A stretch of DNA of 64,000 nucleotides, taken from Winogradskyella pacifica (GTDB lineage: Bacteria > Bacteroidota > Bacteroidia > Flavobacteriales > Flavobacteriaceae). Under the pieces are notes generated by a model. That model had not been told where the DNA came from. It saw nothing but the letters and a program-made list of their open reading frames with translations, and did not search any database. The position numbers were made by a program, and so were the translations under genes. Location: NCBI RefSeq assembly GCF_013403915.1, contig NZ_JABFDI010000002.1, forward strand, positions 248,001 to 312,000, in the 5' to 3' direction. Each line of letters begins with the position of its first letter. The first letter of the stretch is position 1. Below, piece by piece: positions 15,524 to 24,453 of this stretch.

Positions 15524-16834
15524 ATGATTAAAAAAGTATTTCTCACACCATTTCAAAAATTCGTAAAAATTGAAAGCTTTAGTGGTATTTTACTGTTGTT
15601 TGCTACAATATTAGCACTAGTTTGGGCAAATTCGCCTTATGGTGATGTTTATAGAGAAATATGGCAATATGATATAGGAATTGTAACTGAAACTTTTGAG
15701 TTTAAAAAACCGTTAATTCTCTGGATTAATGATGGGTTAATGGCGATTTTCTTCTTTCTGATTGGATTAGAAATAAAGCGCGAACTCTCAATAGGTGAAT
15801 TGAATTCTCCTAAAAAAATTGCATTTCCTTTAGTTGGTGCTATCGGAGGTATGTTGGTTCCTGTAATCTTCTTCTTAGTGCTTAATCAAAATCCAGACAC
15901 CACCAAAGGTTGGGGGATACCAATGGCAACTGATATTGCTTTTTCATTAGCTATTTTAAATGTTTTAGGAAAACGGGTGCCTTTAAGTCTTAAAGTGTTT
16001 TTAACTGCTTTCGCCATTGTAGATGATATCGGTGCAGTATTAGTTATTGCTTTATTTTATAGCGGAAGTATAAATATTACCCTATTATTAATAGCTTTAG
16101 TGATGCTTGCTTTCCTATATTTTTTATCCTTTAAAGGATTTTACTCTAAATTTCTAGTGTTTTTCTTAGGTGTAATTATATGGTTCTTATTTTTAAAAGC
16201 AGGAATTCATCCAACAGTAGCAGGTATTTTATTAGCATTCTCTGTTCCTATTAGACAGAAGATAGATACATCAACATTTTTAGAGCAATTAGAAAACGTT
16301 TATAATGATATTAAGACGGCAAGCGTATTAAAAAAACCAATTCTTTCTACGGAACAAATTTTGCATATAGATGATTTAGAAGATTGGTCTTCTAAGTTTC
16401 AATCACCGCTGCAACATTTAGAACATAATTTACATGGTTGGGTGGCTTACTTTATCATTCCAATTTTTGCGCTGGCAAATGCTGGAGTATTAATTAGTGG
16501 CACCGAGAATCTTGAGATAGCTTTAGTAACTAATATTATTATTTGTTTAGTTTTAGGTAAAGGTATCGGTATTAGTTTGATTGTGCTTTTAGCGAAAAAA
16601 ATTAGATTGATAGAAGTGCCAAGTGAAATTAGCTTTAAGCATATTTTAGGTGTTTCATTTATTGCAGGTATTGGATTTACTATGGCTATATTTATAGCGA
16701 GTTTAGCATTTGCAACCACTCCAGAATATATTGATTCAGCTAAAATTGGTATTTTAATAGGGTCGCTAATCTCTGCCATAATAGGTTATGTGATTCTGAG
16801 TTCTACATCATCTAAAATTCAAACTAAGGATTAA
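15524..16834 (+). CDS. nhaA: Na+/H+ antiporter NhaA
   Basis: This 436-aa inner-membrane antiporter swaps cytoplasmic Na+ for external protons, controlling pH and sodium, which fits a marine habitat. Family motifs are clear: LLLFATILALVWANSPYGD in helix I, FFLIGLEIKRELSIGEL, GWGIPMATDIAFSLAIL, the paired aspartates in FAIVDDIGAVLVIALFYS that form the ion-binding site, and the final GIGFTMAIFIASLAF helix. I chose the ATG at 15524 because an upstream TTG overlaps the promoter and adds non-conserved residues. It is monocistronic, followed by a hairpin. Confidence 0.96.
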   Translation: MIKKVFLTPFQKFVKIESFSGILLLFATILALVWANSPYGDVYREIWQYDIGIVTETFEFKKPLILWINDGLMAIFFFLIGLEIKRELSIGELNSPKKIAFPLVGAIGGMLVPVIFFLVLNQNPDTTKGWGIPMATDIAFSLAILNVLGKRVPLSLKVFLTAFAIVDDIGAVLVIALFYSGSINITLLLIALVMLAFLYFLSFKGFYSKFLVFFLGVIIWFLFLKAGIHPTVAGILLAFSVPIRQKIDTSTFLEQLENVYNDIKTASVLKKPILSTEQILHIDDLEDWSSKFQSPLQHLEHNLHGWVAYFIIPIFALANAGVLISGTENLEIALVTNIIICLVLGKGIGISLIVLLAKKIRLIEVPSEISFKHILGVSFIAGIGFTMAIFIASLAFATTPEYIDSAKIGILIGSLISAIIGYVILSSTSSKIQTKD

Positions 16835-16887
16835 TGTTGATGATTTGCTTATTGCAAACGTGCTAAAACGAAACTAGCTTTTGATTC

Positions 16888-16928
16888 ATGTCTTTATAAT
16901 AAAATGACTCTATTTATTATAAAGACAT
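16888..16928 (+). terminator. Perfect 16-bp hairpin after nhaA
   Basis: ATGTCTTTATAATAAA (16888-16903) pairs perfectly with 16913-16928 across a 9-nt loop. The stem is AT-rich and no T run follows, so it may act mainly as an mRNA 3' end stabiliser. The rest of 16835-17218 contains no gene, only the promoter element of the next gene. Confidence 0.6.
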
Positions 16929-17170
16929 TAATGTAATTATTCTTCAGTGCTTATCAGAAGTTATCGTTTAAATTATATCTGTTTATACGCCATTAAACCT
17001 ATCTTTTTTAAGAACTAATTACGTGGTTTAAAAATTGAAATATTCTATTAGGGCCTCCTATAAACCATTTATTTAGTCGTTCATAATGGTATTGCGAAAC
17101 AATAGTAATTTTTTAGTAAAATCTAATTTAGTTATTTAATAATATAACCCCTTTATATTATGGAAAGTGT

Positions 17171-17178
17171 TATTTTTG
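17171..17178 (+). promoter_or_regulatory. Minus-7 promoter element of the glutamate dehydrogenase gene
   Basis: TATTTTTG matches TAnnTTTG, 40 bp before the start codon. No clear TTG is seen at the expected upstream spacing. Confidence 0.4.
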
Positions 17179-17218
17179 CGTTATAAAAATATATAATTCC
17201 AAAAATAAGACCACATAA

Positions 17219-18523
17219 ATGGGAAATTCAAAAAATATTACCAAACCAAAAGTAAAAAAGGTACCTTTAAAAGGAATGATGGATAATGTAATGGAGCAAT
17301 TTAATAGTGCTGCAGATCACATTAATCTACACCCTAATATTAGGAAAATATTAAGTATCACTAATAATGAAATTTTAGTGAATTTTCCGGTAAAAATGGA
17401 TAGCGGTGAAGTTGAGGTTTTTACGGGTTATCGCGTTCAGCATAATGGAGCTTTAGGGCCTTATAAAGGTGGTTTACGTTACCACGCTACGGTAGACTTA
17501 GATGCGGCAAGAGCATTAGCAATGTGGATGACATGGAAAACGTCTTTAGCCGGATTACCATATGGTGGAGCTAAAGGAGGTATAAAAATTGACCCTGCAT
17601 TATATTCAGAAAACGAATTAGAGCGTATAACTAGACGTTTTACATTTGCTTTAGCTGATAATATTGGTCCAGAGCACGACATACCTGCTCCAGATGTTAA
17701 TACCAACAGCCAAACAATGGCATGGATTGCAGACACTTATATGAGTACGAGACCTCCAGCGCAGCGTACCGCGAATCAGCATGTTGTTACAGGTAAGCCA
17801 GATGGGAGTGGAGGATTAGAAGGTAGAGATAGAGCAACAGGATTTGGTGTGTATTTAACTATTAAGTTTTGGGCTGAGAAAAACAATATGGATCTAAACG
17901 GTAAAAAGTTTATTGTTCAAGGTTTTGGTAATGTAGGGTACTGGGCTTCACATTTTTTAGAAAAAGATGGTGCTAAATTAGTTGGTGTTCAAGATGCTCA
18001 AGGTAGTATTGAAAATCAAGACGGTTTAAATGTTGAAGACCTTTTTAAATATAATGAATCAAATAAGGGAACTATTGTAAACTATTCTGACTCTAAACCA
18101 GTGGAAAAAGGTGAATTCTTCTCAATAGATTGTGATATCTGTATTCCTGCTGCATTAGGAAATCAAATTACAAAAAAGAATGCACCCAATATAAAAGCAA
18201 AATTAATTGCTGAAGGAGCTAACGGTCCAACAAATGTTGAAGGGGAGAAGATATTAAAAGATAGAGGTATTTTTATAATACCAGATATTTTATGTAATTC
18301 AGGAGGAGTTATTGGTAGTTACTTTGAATGGTTACAGAATAGAAGTGGTGAGATTTGGCATCTAGAAGAAGTTATGGAGAAACTAACTAAGAAGCTAAAT
18401 GGTTCGTTTAATAAAGTCTACGATTATTCAGAAAGAGGAGGTATAGACATGAGGACGGCAGCGTTTTGTATCGCTATTGAGCGTATAGAAAAAGCCTATG
18501 TACAACGCGGTATTTTTCCATAG
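17219..18523 (+). CDS. Glu/Leu/Phe/Val family glutamate dehydrogenase
   Basis: This 434-aa enzyme catalyses reversible oxidative deamination of glutamate to 2-oxoglutarate and ammonia. The substrate-binding region reads GPYKGGLRYHATVDLDAARA, and PYGGAKGGIKIDP contains the catalytic lysine. The dinucleotide-binding fold starts at FIVQGFGNVGYWASHFLEK, and the C-terminal segment ILCNSGGVIGSYFEWLQN is typical. The sequence looks like the hexameric 50-kDa type, but NAD versus NADP preference cannot be read reliably. It is a single gene between its own promoter and a strong terminator. Confidence 0.95.
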   Translation: MGNSKNITKPKVKKVPLKGMMDNVMEQFNSAADHINLHPNIRKILSITNNEILVNFPVKMDSGEVEVFTGYRVQHNGALGPYKGGLRYHATVDLDAARALAMWMTWKTSLAGLPYGGAKGGIKIDPALYSENELERITRRFTFALADNIGPEHDIPAPDVNTNSQTMAWIADTYMSTRPPAQRTANQHVVTGKPDGSGGLEGRDRATGFGVYLTIKFWAEKNNMDLNGKKFIVQGFGNVGYWASHFLEKDGAKLVGVQDAQGSIENQDGLNVEDLFKYNESNKGTIVNYSDSKPVEKGEFFSIDCDICIPAALGNQITKKNAPNIKAKLIAEGANGPTNVEGEKILKDRGIFIIPDILCNSGGVIGSYFEWLQNRSGEIWHLEEVMEKLTKKLNGSFNKVYDYSERGGIDMRTAAFCIAIERIEKAYVQRGIFP

Positions 18524-18549
18524 ACTTTAGATTTTTTAAGTCTAATATA

Positions 18550-18588
18550 AAAAAGCAAGTATCCTTTTCTAAGGGTACTTGCTTTTTA
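18550..18588 (+). terminator. Intrinsic terminator after the dehydrogenase gene
   Basis: The stem AAAAAGCAAGTA / TACTTGCTTTTT with extra C-G pairs closes an 8-nt loop and is flanked by A and T runs. It could serve both strands. Confidence 0.85.
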
Positions 18589-18683
18589 GTTTTACGTGAT
18601 GGTTGCTAGCTTTAACTAGAATAGATACTAATGTTAAAATGAATCAATAATGATTGTTGTTACTTCTAGTCATAGAGCACATG

Positions 18684-20003
18684 TTATTTTTTAGAGCCGC
18701 CTCTTATTTTATGTCCCCAAATTGCAAAGAATAAAATGAGAGCATAACAAGGGATAAGAATCCAATAACTACTTGTTGAAGCATTTGCTAAAGCTTCTGA
18801 TTCGTTGATTCCTGAACTGATGAGTTCTAATTTTTTGCTATCAACTATTTTCCCGTATAACGGTGGAATTATTGCACCACCAGAAATTGCCATAATCAAT
18901 AACGCAGAGGCTGTTTTAGTGTGTTTACCTAAACCGTCTAGAGTTAGTGGCCAAATAGCTGGCCATACTAATGCATTTGCGATTCCTAGAGCAGCAACAA
19001 ATAAAACAGATGTTAATCCTGTAGTTGATAAAATTATAAGACTAAATATAATTCCTAAAATAGCACTAATAATTAATGCCGTTTTTTGTTTAATATATTT
19101 CGGAATTAAAAAGACGCCTAAAGCGTACGTAGCAACCATAGCCATTAAGGTGTAAGTTGTAAAGTATTTAGCTTCTTCGCCTGTAAAACCTAAGGAAATA
19201 CCATAAGCGATTATGGTGTCGCCTGCAATAACTTCTGCACCTACGTATACAAACAATGCTAAAACTCCCAACCATAAATGTGGGAATTGGAAAATCGTCT
19301 TGTTAGAAGATCCTTCCTTAGTTATTGCCTCATCTTCTATGGCCTCAACATGAGGTAACGGAGCTTTTCTTATCAACACACCTAAAATAATTAAAACGAT
19401 GGCCATAATTACATAGGGTACAAAAACACTATCCGCCATAGTGTCTAGAAGTACGGCTTTTTCAGAATCAGAGGCCGTAGCTAATTGTTCCTTTACGACA
19501 TCAATTCCGGAAAGAAGGATGGCGCCAAAAATTATAGATCCTAAAGCACCTGCGACTTTGTTTGCTATACCCATAATGGCAATACGTTTGGCTCCACTTT
19601 CAATAGGGCCTAAAATTGTGATATATGGATTAGAAGCTGTTTGTAAAATAGTCATACCGATACCTTGAATGAAAATCCCGGTTAGAAATACCCAATAGGT
19701 TCTGGCTTCCGCTGCTGGAATAAATATCAGAGCACCAATAGCCATAATAAATAAACCGAGTGACATGCCTTTGCGATAGCCTATTTTATTTAGAATATAC
19801 GATGCAGGAAGCGCCATCACCACAAACGAAATATAGGACGCTGAAGCTACTAAATAAGATTGAGCATCCGTAAGTTCGTTAATGGTTTTCATAAAAGGTA
19901 TGAGGGCACCATTAATCCAGGTTACAAAACCAAAAATAAAGAAGAGTCCGGCAATAATTAAAATTGGAACTAGGTTGTTTTGTGATTTTACGTTTGTACT
20001 CAT
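18684..20003 (-). CDS. Sugar MFS transporter (FucP/GluP-like)
   Basis: This 439-aa protein has about twelve transmembrane segments and the pattern of the FHS subfamily of proton-sugar symporters: IIAGLFFIFGFVTWINGALI in helix 1, LPASYILNKIGYRKGMSLGL, GIGMTILQTASNPYITILGP and WPLTLDGLGKHTKTASALLI. Known members carry fucose, glucose or galactose. The exact sugar cannot be read from sequence. The gene stands alone with no adjacent catabolic enzymes. The C-terminus GHKIRGGSKK is basic, as expected for the cytoplasmic end. Confidence 0.93.
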   Translation of the reverse strand: MSTNVKSQNNLVPILIIAGLFFIFGFVTWINGALIPFMKTINELTDAQSYLVASASYISFVVMALPASYILNKIGYRKGMSLGLFIMAIGALIFIPAAEARTYWVFLTGIFIQGIGMTILQTASNPYITILGPIESGAKRIAIMGIANKVAGALGSIIFGAILLSGIDVVKEQLATASDSEKAVLLDTMADSVFVPYVIMAIVLIILGVLIRKAPLPHVEAIEDEAITKEGSSNKTIFQFPHLWLGVLALFVYVGAEVIAGDTIIAYGISLGFTGEEAKYFTTYTLMAMVATYALGVFLIPKYIKQKTALIISAILGIIFSLIILSTTGLTSVLFVAALGIANALVWPAIWPLTLDGLGKHTKTASALLIMAISGGAIIPPLYGKIVDSKKLELISSGINESEALANASTSSYWILIPCYALILFFAIWGHKIRGGSKK

Positions 20004-20239
20004 CAGATCTAATGTTGTATTTAGTTTTTGCGAAATGAAATTAGGTGTTAAGATAATAGTTTTGTTTATAATTTACTTATGCTTGCTTATTAAATTGTAC
20101 TTATACCATATGGACATTCCTATTTAAAATGGTTATGTTTCATTATATTTTTATATTTAAGCATAATTAAAATTTTAAAAACACAGACTCACATTTTTAA
20201 GCAAAATTTAGAGTACATAATTATTAAATTAGGTTATTA

Positions 20240-21097
20240 ATGGTATCTAAGACTGAACAAGAAATTTTTGAAATGGAGTTAATTTCTAATTATATAGTAC
20301 CAATTGGTATTGTTTTAATAGGTGTTTTTATACTGTATAGACTGATAAAGATTTTTCAGTATTCTTACGCCTCAATATATAAAAAGCCATTATTTGCACA
20401 GCGTTATTTTACGCTGAATAATTTAACACGAACTCAATATGAGATTTTAAAAAACGAGCATTCTTTCTTTCGAAATTTATCAAGGAAAGATCAACTTCAA
20501 TTTGAGCACAGGGTTTCTAAATTTATTCAAACGAATACATTTGTTGGTAAGCAAGACCTTGTAGTTACCGATGAAATGAAAGTTACGATTGCGGCTACTG
20601 CAACCATGTTAAGCTTTGGATTTAAAAAATATCAATTAGACATTATTGAAACGGTTATGATATATCCCAATGCCTATTACTCTCAAATTAATAAAAAGTT
20701 CCACAAAGGTGAGGTGAATCCTCGGTTAAAGGCTATTGTGTTTTCTTGGGAAGATTTTAAACATGGGCATAACATTGAAGATGATAATCTTAATCTTGGT
20801 ATCCATGAATTTGGACATGCCATACATTTAAATGCTTCTAAAAATAATGATATAAGTAGCTTGATTTTTAACCAAGGCTTTAATAGATTAACTACGTATT
20901 TGCAAAATCACGAAGCTGTTAGGCAGGATTTAATTGCTTCAAAATATTTTAGAGCATATGCTTACACCAATCAATATGAGTTTTTTGCTGTTTTATTAGA
21001 GAATTTTATTGAAACTCCTTCTGAATTTAAATCTCAATTTCCTGAATTATATAAATGTATGAAGCAGATGCTTAATTTTAAGTTCGCGGGGTATTAA
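20240..21097 (+). CDS. MtfA-like zinc-dependent peptidase (M90 family)
   Basis: This 285-aa protein has an N-terminal transmembrane helix (residues about 18-36) and then a soluble zinc-metallopeptidase domain. The zincin motif is LGIHEFGHAIHLNA (His189, Glu190, His193). Downstream conserved-looking features are the NHEAVRQDL region and AYTNQYEFFAVLLENFIETP, whose Glu may be the third zinc ligand. In E. coli MtfA binds the Mlc repressor of glucose transport; that role should not be assumed here. The ATG at 20240 is used; an ATG at 20273 would still leave the membrane helix intact. Confidence 0.88.
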   Translation: MVSKTEQEIFEMELISNYIVPIGIVLIGVFILYRLIKIFQYSYASIYKKPLFAQRYFTLNNLTRTQYEILKNEHSFFRNLSRKDQLQFEHRVSKFIQTNTFVGKQDLVVTDEMKVTIAATATMLSFGFKKYQLDIIETVMIYPNAYYSQINKKFHKGEVNPRLKAIVFSWEDFKHGHNIEDDNLNLGIHEFGHAIHLNASKNNDISSLIFNQGFNRLTTYLQNHEAVRQDLIASKYFRAYAYTNQYEFFAVLLENFIETPSEFKSQFPELYKCMKQMLNFKFAGY

Positions 21098-21121
21098 CTG
21101 CGGTTCTCTGAAATTGTGCGC

Positions 21122-21155
21122 AAAAAAAAGACTCACTGTTGTGAGTCTTTTTTTT
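21122..21155 (+). terminator. Bidirectional intrinsic terminator
   Basis: The stem AAAGACTCAC / GTGAGTCTTT with a 4-nt loop is bordered by A and T runs, between the convergent genes ending at 21097 and 21172. Confidence 0.88.
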
Positions 21156-21171
21156 TAATTTTATTAAAAGA

Positions 21172-21744
21172 TTAAAGCTTAAATACAGCTTGTAGATGAT
21201 ATTGATAGTGATTGTTGTCATAACCACTATTAGAGTGATCGAAAGCAAATTTTGCGATAGTTTGAGCTCTTAAGCCAAAAGTTCTATTTTCGTTTAACCA
21301 AAATAAAACACCACCACCTAGATTTGCAGATATATTAGTCTCATCAATGTGAAAGAAACCGACACCAGCATTGGCGTATATGTCAAACCAATCATTTCTA
21401 CCACGACCAAAAATAAGTTCGCCGAAATAATATTTTACATGCGTATCTAAAGATATATAATTATAGTCTTCATTCGTTGGGTTAAAATCGATACTCGAAT
21501 CATCATTAAAACCGTTGAACGTAATAGATTGTTCTATTGCAAATTGGTCTGCCCAATTATATTCTACTGCAGCAGAAACTGGGGTCTGAAAGCTCCAATC
21601 TCCTGGGCTGTTAATTGGCGACTGAGATCCCAAGCTGTTTATAGCATTAACACCAATACTTAAAGACCAATCGCTATTGCGTCTTTGTGCAAAAGAGGAT
21701 AGACTAAATATTAATATAAGTGCTAGTAAAAGTATTTTTTTCAT
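21172..21744 (-). CDS. Outer-membrane beta-barrel protein
   Basis: This 190-aa protein has a signal peptide (MKKILLLALILIFSLSSFAQ) and then alternating strands rich in aromatic and polar residues, as in eight-stranded outer-membrane barrels of the porin-like type. Examples are WSLSIGVNAINSLGS, AAVEYNWADQFAIEQSITF and YISLDTHVKYYFGELIF, ending in YHLQAVFKL with a terminal hydrophobic residue typical of barrel insertion. No peptidoglycan-binding domain is present. It has its own well-formed promoter and a shared terminator. Function beyond an outer-membrane barrel is unknown. Confidence 0.88.
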   Translation of the reverse strand: MKKILLLALILIFSLSSFAQRRNSDWSLSIGVNAINSLGSQSPINSPGDWSFQTPVSAAVEYNWADQFAIEQSITFNGFNDDSSIDFNPTNEDYNYISLDTHVKYYFGELIFGRGRNDWFDIYANAGVGFFHIDETNISANLGGGVLFWLNENRTFGLRAQTIAKFAFDHSNSGYDNNHYQYHLQAVFKL

Positions 21745-21760
21745 ACTAAAATAATTTTGT

Positions 21761-21790
21761 CAAAGGTAAACTTTATAGATTATAAAACAA
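21761..21790 (-). promoter_or_regulatory. Consensus Bacteroidota promoter of the outer-membrane protein gene
   Basis: On the minus strand TTG (21790-21788), a 19-bp spacer and TACCTTTG (21768-21761) match the minus-33/minus-7 consensus of the phylum. Its -7 box ends 16 bp before the ATG. Confidence 0.75.
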
Positions 21791-21999
21791 ATATAGAGGT
21801 AAAGTTCTTATAATAATAAGCAAAAAAAAATAAAAGTGATTTTAATTCGACTTAAAATTAATTTATCGAATGTTTTTGTGTCATTTTTTGCGTTTAAATG
21901 ATTCTGTTTTTTTTATAAAACTGAAAAGCAATGGATTAATGTAAGCTAAAAAATCTATTATAGAAAAAAATAAACTTCGATATTTTTAAAGGCCGAAGA

Positions 22000-23061
22000 T
22001 TAAAAGCTCTTAAAAAGATTTATTTTATTCAAAAATTTCTCTTTTATTATATGTTTTGTGTAACTTTTATTGGTGTAAATTAAGTGTAAGCGACTCGTTA
22101 TAAAAATTGTGATTAGTTTGATATAATTAATAACAACGCGTAGAGGTTTAAAGGACATTTTCATTTTATGAAAAAAACCTCTGTATGTCATATAATTATT
22201 AGAAGTTATATCAGAGAATTCAGTAAAATAGTATTTTGCCAATACTAAATAAGATTGACCATATTTGGAATTTAACAAAGTATCTATGTGATTTTTGTCC
22301 TTGTAGGTTTCTATAGAAATCAAATCATAAATTGATTTTAAACTTATGATATTATAATAATGTCCCTTATCATTAAGCTGCCAGCTCAATATGAGGTGTT
22401 GGCTTAAGTCGTGTGTATTCGGAATAGGAATGGTGTTCTTAATTTTCTTAGATTTAAGAATAGATGGCATATTCATTAGCGGCCAATGTCTTTTATTCAA
22501 AAGTTCGGTGTGAAGTTCTATGGCAGCCAATTCGTTCTCTGAAATTAAGCGATCAAGATGTCTAAAATCTTTCTTGTTATACGCAAAACCAAATGTTTTA
22601 TTATAGCCTGAGTTTTTTAAAATATCAAACGCATTATATACCTCCGATTTTTCAACTAAAATATCAATATCACCAATCATACGTTCTCCTTCGTCGTTAT
22701 AGTAACCTGAAGCCAGTAGGGCAGTACCTTTTAAAAACACATGGTCAATATTGTGTTGGTTTAAAATTTGTGATATGCTATGTACTTGATTGAGTATTCT
22801 TAGATTTCTAAACCTATTTATATTAGTGATTTCTTCTAGGTAATTAATCAACTCTTCAGGTAATAAATGAAGAAGCTGTTTTGCCTTTAATCTACAATAT
22901 ATGGCGGGTAATACTAATTGCTTGCTACCTTCTATCACTATAATATCCCAATTAAATGTGGGGTCACTAATCGATTTCTCTAGTTTAGAATTTGGGGTTT
23001 CAAAACTTAAGATATCTGCAATATATTGATATGTAGTAGCTAAATTATCCATAGATTTCAA
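22000..23061 (-). CDS. Nucleotidyltransferase family protein (NTP_transf_5-like)
   Basis: This 353-aa protein carries the core of the NTP_transf_5 family: HVFLKGTALLASGYYNDEGE followed by RMIGDIDILVEKSEVYNAFD, with the paired aspartates of the metal site. Shorter helical regions lie on each side. It is the third gene of a compact operon, 19 bp after the HprK-like gene. Known: this family often occurs with PqqD and HprK-like proteins in peptide-modification loci. Inferred: it may transfer a nucleotidyl group to, or otherwise modify, the small peptide encoded first. The gene ends without a clear strong terminator. Confidence 0.85.
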   Translation of the reverse strand: MKSMDNLATTYQYIADILSFETPNSKLEKSISDPTFNWDIIVIEGSKQLVLPAIYCRLKAKQLLHLLPEELINYLEEITNINRFRNLRILNQVHSISQILNQHNIDHVFLKGTALLASGYYNDEGERMIGDIDILVEKSEVYNAFDILKNSGYNKTFGFAYNKKDFRHLDRLISENELAAIELHTELLNKRHWPLMNMPSILKSKKIKNTIPIPNTHDLSQHLILSWQLNDKGHYYNIISLKSIYDLISIETYKDKNHIDTLLNSKYGQSYLVLAKYYFTEFSDITSNNYMTYRGFFHKMKMSFKPLRVVINYIKLITIFITSRLHLIYTNKSYTKHIIKEKFLNKINLFKSF

Positions 23062-23080
23062 TACAAACTACTAATATAGA

Positions 23081-24220
23081 CTATTGATTTTGGTAATTAA
23101 ATTGTTTAAATAAAGCTGAAATTTCAGAAGATACACTATTTGTGTCACTATAAGTTACTTGATATAATTTAACTTTTTGTAACCAGTCTAAAAACTGCTG
23201 AGCATGTTTAGGGTTCGGTGATAACCAAGAATCTTCTATTATGGTTTCTAAAATGTGTTTAATAGAAATCGGCTCAATTAAAGTTTCTGACTCGGATACG
23301 TAATTCACTAAAACAATAGCATGGCAAGGATAATGGTCTTGTTTTGGTTTCGTGCAAGGCATATATTTTAATTGGCCTTTAGTTTTGTTAAATTCGACTA
23401 TTGGTAATTTTTCAAAATTCTTTACTAAGGGTTGCAGCAGGTTAAAAGCTCCTTCTTTAATAGAAATAGAGGAGGGATTATAATATATATGTTGGTTTTC
23501 GGAAAGCAAAGGAGATACATCATCAGCTAATAGTTCAAAGCCATTTGTGGCTAATAATGCTGATAAGGTGCTTTTTCCTTTTCCAGATTTACCAACAAAT
23601 AGGATGGACGAATTACCATCTGTTATCGTTGACCCATGAAGTGTTCCAATCCAATCTTGTTCTACTTTATTATGTAAGGAACAGAGTAACTGCATGATGA
23701 ATTTACCTTGTAAAAGGTGATACTCTCTTTTAGGAACACAAGACATTAATTCTCCATTCTTAAAAAGATATAGGTTATCATTCTTTAAATATATATCGAA
23801 TGTTACATCTGTATTGGCTGTGCTTGTATTACAATAATAGGCAATAGCAGGATGAACCGTTTTGAGCACTAGTTCTGAGCTGTAATAAATCTGAATTCTT
23901 TTAGAGCCAAATAAATAATGCTTAGAAATATTTCGGTGAGACGTATCTAAAGTGTCTGAGCTTGTATTGGGTGGACTGTAACGATTATTGCAATCCTTGA
24001 GATAATTATGAATAGTTTCAGAAAGTTTTAAGCTATCAGAAACAGGGATTTGGTCAGAAAGGGTATTGGAAAAATCCTTTTGTGTATTGGAGGCTAAATA
24101 CGTATCTAAGAGTAACTCAAAATCCGAATTTATAACACTGTAACTATTAGAAATAGAATACCACAATATCCAATAATCACCGAACATTTTTTTATATGTT
24201 GGTGCTAATTTAGTATTCAA
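23081..24220 (-). CDS. PqqD-like/HprK-like kinase fusion protein
   Basis: This 379-aa protein contains an HPr kinase-like ATPase core: LHGSTI (residues 194-199), a P-loop FVGKSGKGKST (208-218) and LLADDVSPLL with paired aspartates (233-234). The N-terminal part (residues about 27-80, VINSDFELLLDTYLASNT onward) looks like a PqqD/RRE-type peptide-recognition domain, though this is weaker. Known: HprK-like enzymes phosphorylate some lasso and other ribosomal peptides. It starts 19 bp after the small peptide gene and precedes a nucleotidyltransferase. Inferred: it recognises and modifies that peptide. It is not the classical HPr kinase of carbon control, because no HPr or PTS gene is nearby. Confidence 0.75.
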   Translation of the reverse strand: MNTKLAPTYKKMFGDYWILWYSISNSYSVINSDFELLLDTYLASNTQKDFSNTLSDQIPVSDSLKLSETIHNYLKDCNNRYSPPNTSSDTLDTSHRNISKHYLFGSKRIQIYYSSELVLKTVHPAIAYYCNTSTANTDVTFDIYLKNDNLYLFKNGELMSCVPKREYHLLQGKFIMQLLCSLHNKVEQDWIGTLHGSTITDGNSSILFVGKSGKGKSTLSALLATNGFELLADDVSPLLSENQHIYYNPSSISIKEGAFNLLQPLVKNFEKLPIVEFNKTKGQLKYMPCTKPKQDHYPCHAIVLVNYVSESETLIEPISIKHILETIIEDSWLSPNPKHAQQFLDWLQKVKLYQVTYSDTNSVSSEISALFKQFNYQNQ

Positions 24221-24239
24221 AATAGAAGTTAAAAGTTAA

Positions 24240-24401
24240 TTACCATGGCAACCCGCCTGGATCTGGAGGAAGTGAACTTGCCTGTGATTTAAGTGGATTT
24301 AAAATCACAAACGTTCCTACTGCAGTTATAGCAGCATATTTACCCATTTTTGAAATGGCTTCTTTACGAGTGATTTTATCTATGTTGTTTTCTTTCTTCA
24401 T
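24240..24401 (-). CDS. 53-aa exported peptide, candidate precursor for modification
   Basis: The ATG at 24401 opens a 53-codon gene, the first of the operon, 19 bp before the HprK-like gene. The N-terminus (KITRKEAISKMGKYAAITAV) is basic and leads into a hydrophobic stretch (TFVILNPL), resembling a Tat-like or Sec signal. A possible cleavage site follows SQA. The remaining tail is SSLPPDPGGLPW. Proline/glycine-rich with two serines and a terminal tryptophan, it looks like a short core peptide. No known precursor family is claimed. Its conservation with the two enzymes in other genomes would be the key test. Confidence 0.65.
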   Translation of the reverse strand: MKKENNIDKITRKEAISKMGKYAAITAVGTFVILNPLKSQASSLPPDPGGLPW

Positions 24402-24424
24402 GGCTTTTGCCCTAAATTTGAGTT

Positions 24425-24453
24425 CAAAAATAATAAAATTATTTATTTAACAA
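24425..24453 (-). promoter_or_regulatory. Promoter of the peptide/HprK-like/nucleotidyltransferase operon
   Basis: On the minus strand TTG (24453-24451), an 18-bp spacer and TATTTTTG (24432-24425) closely match the phylum consensus, 23 bp before the peptide ATG. Confidence 0.6.

Noticed and set aside
23081..24220. Classical HPr kinase/phosphorylase for carbon catabolite control
   Set aside because: Only the P-loop core resembles HprK; the N-terminal part differs, and no HPr or PTS gene is nearby. The context is a peptide operon.
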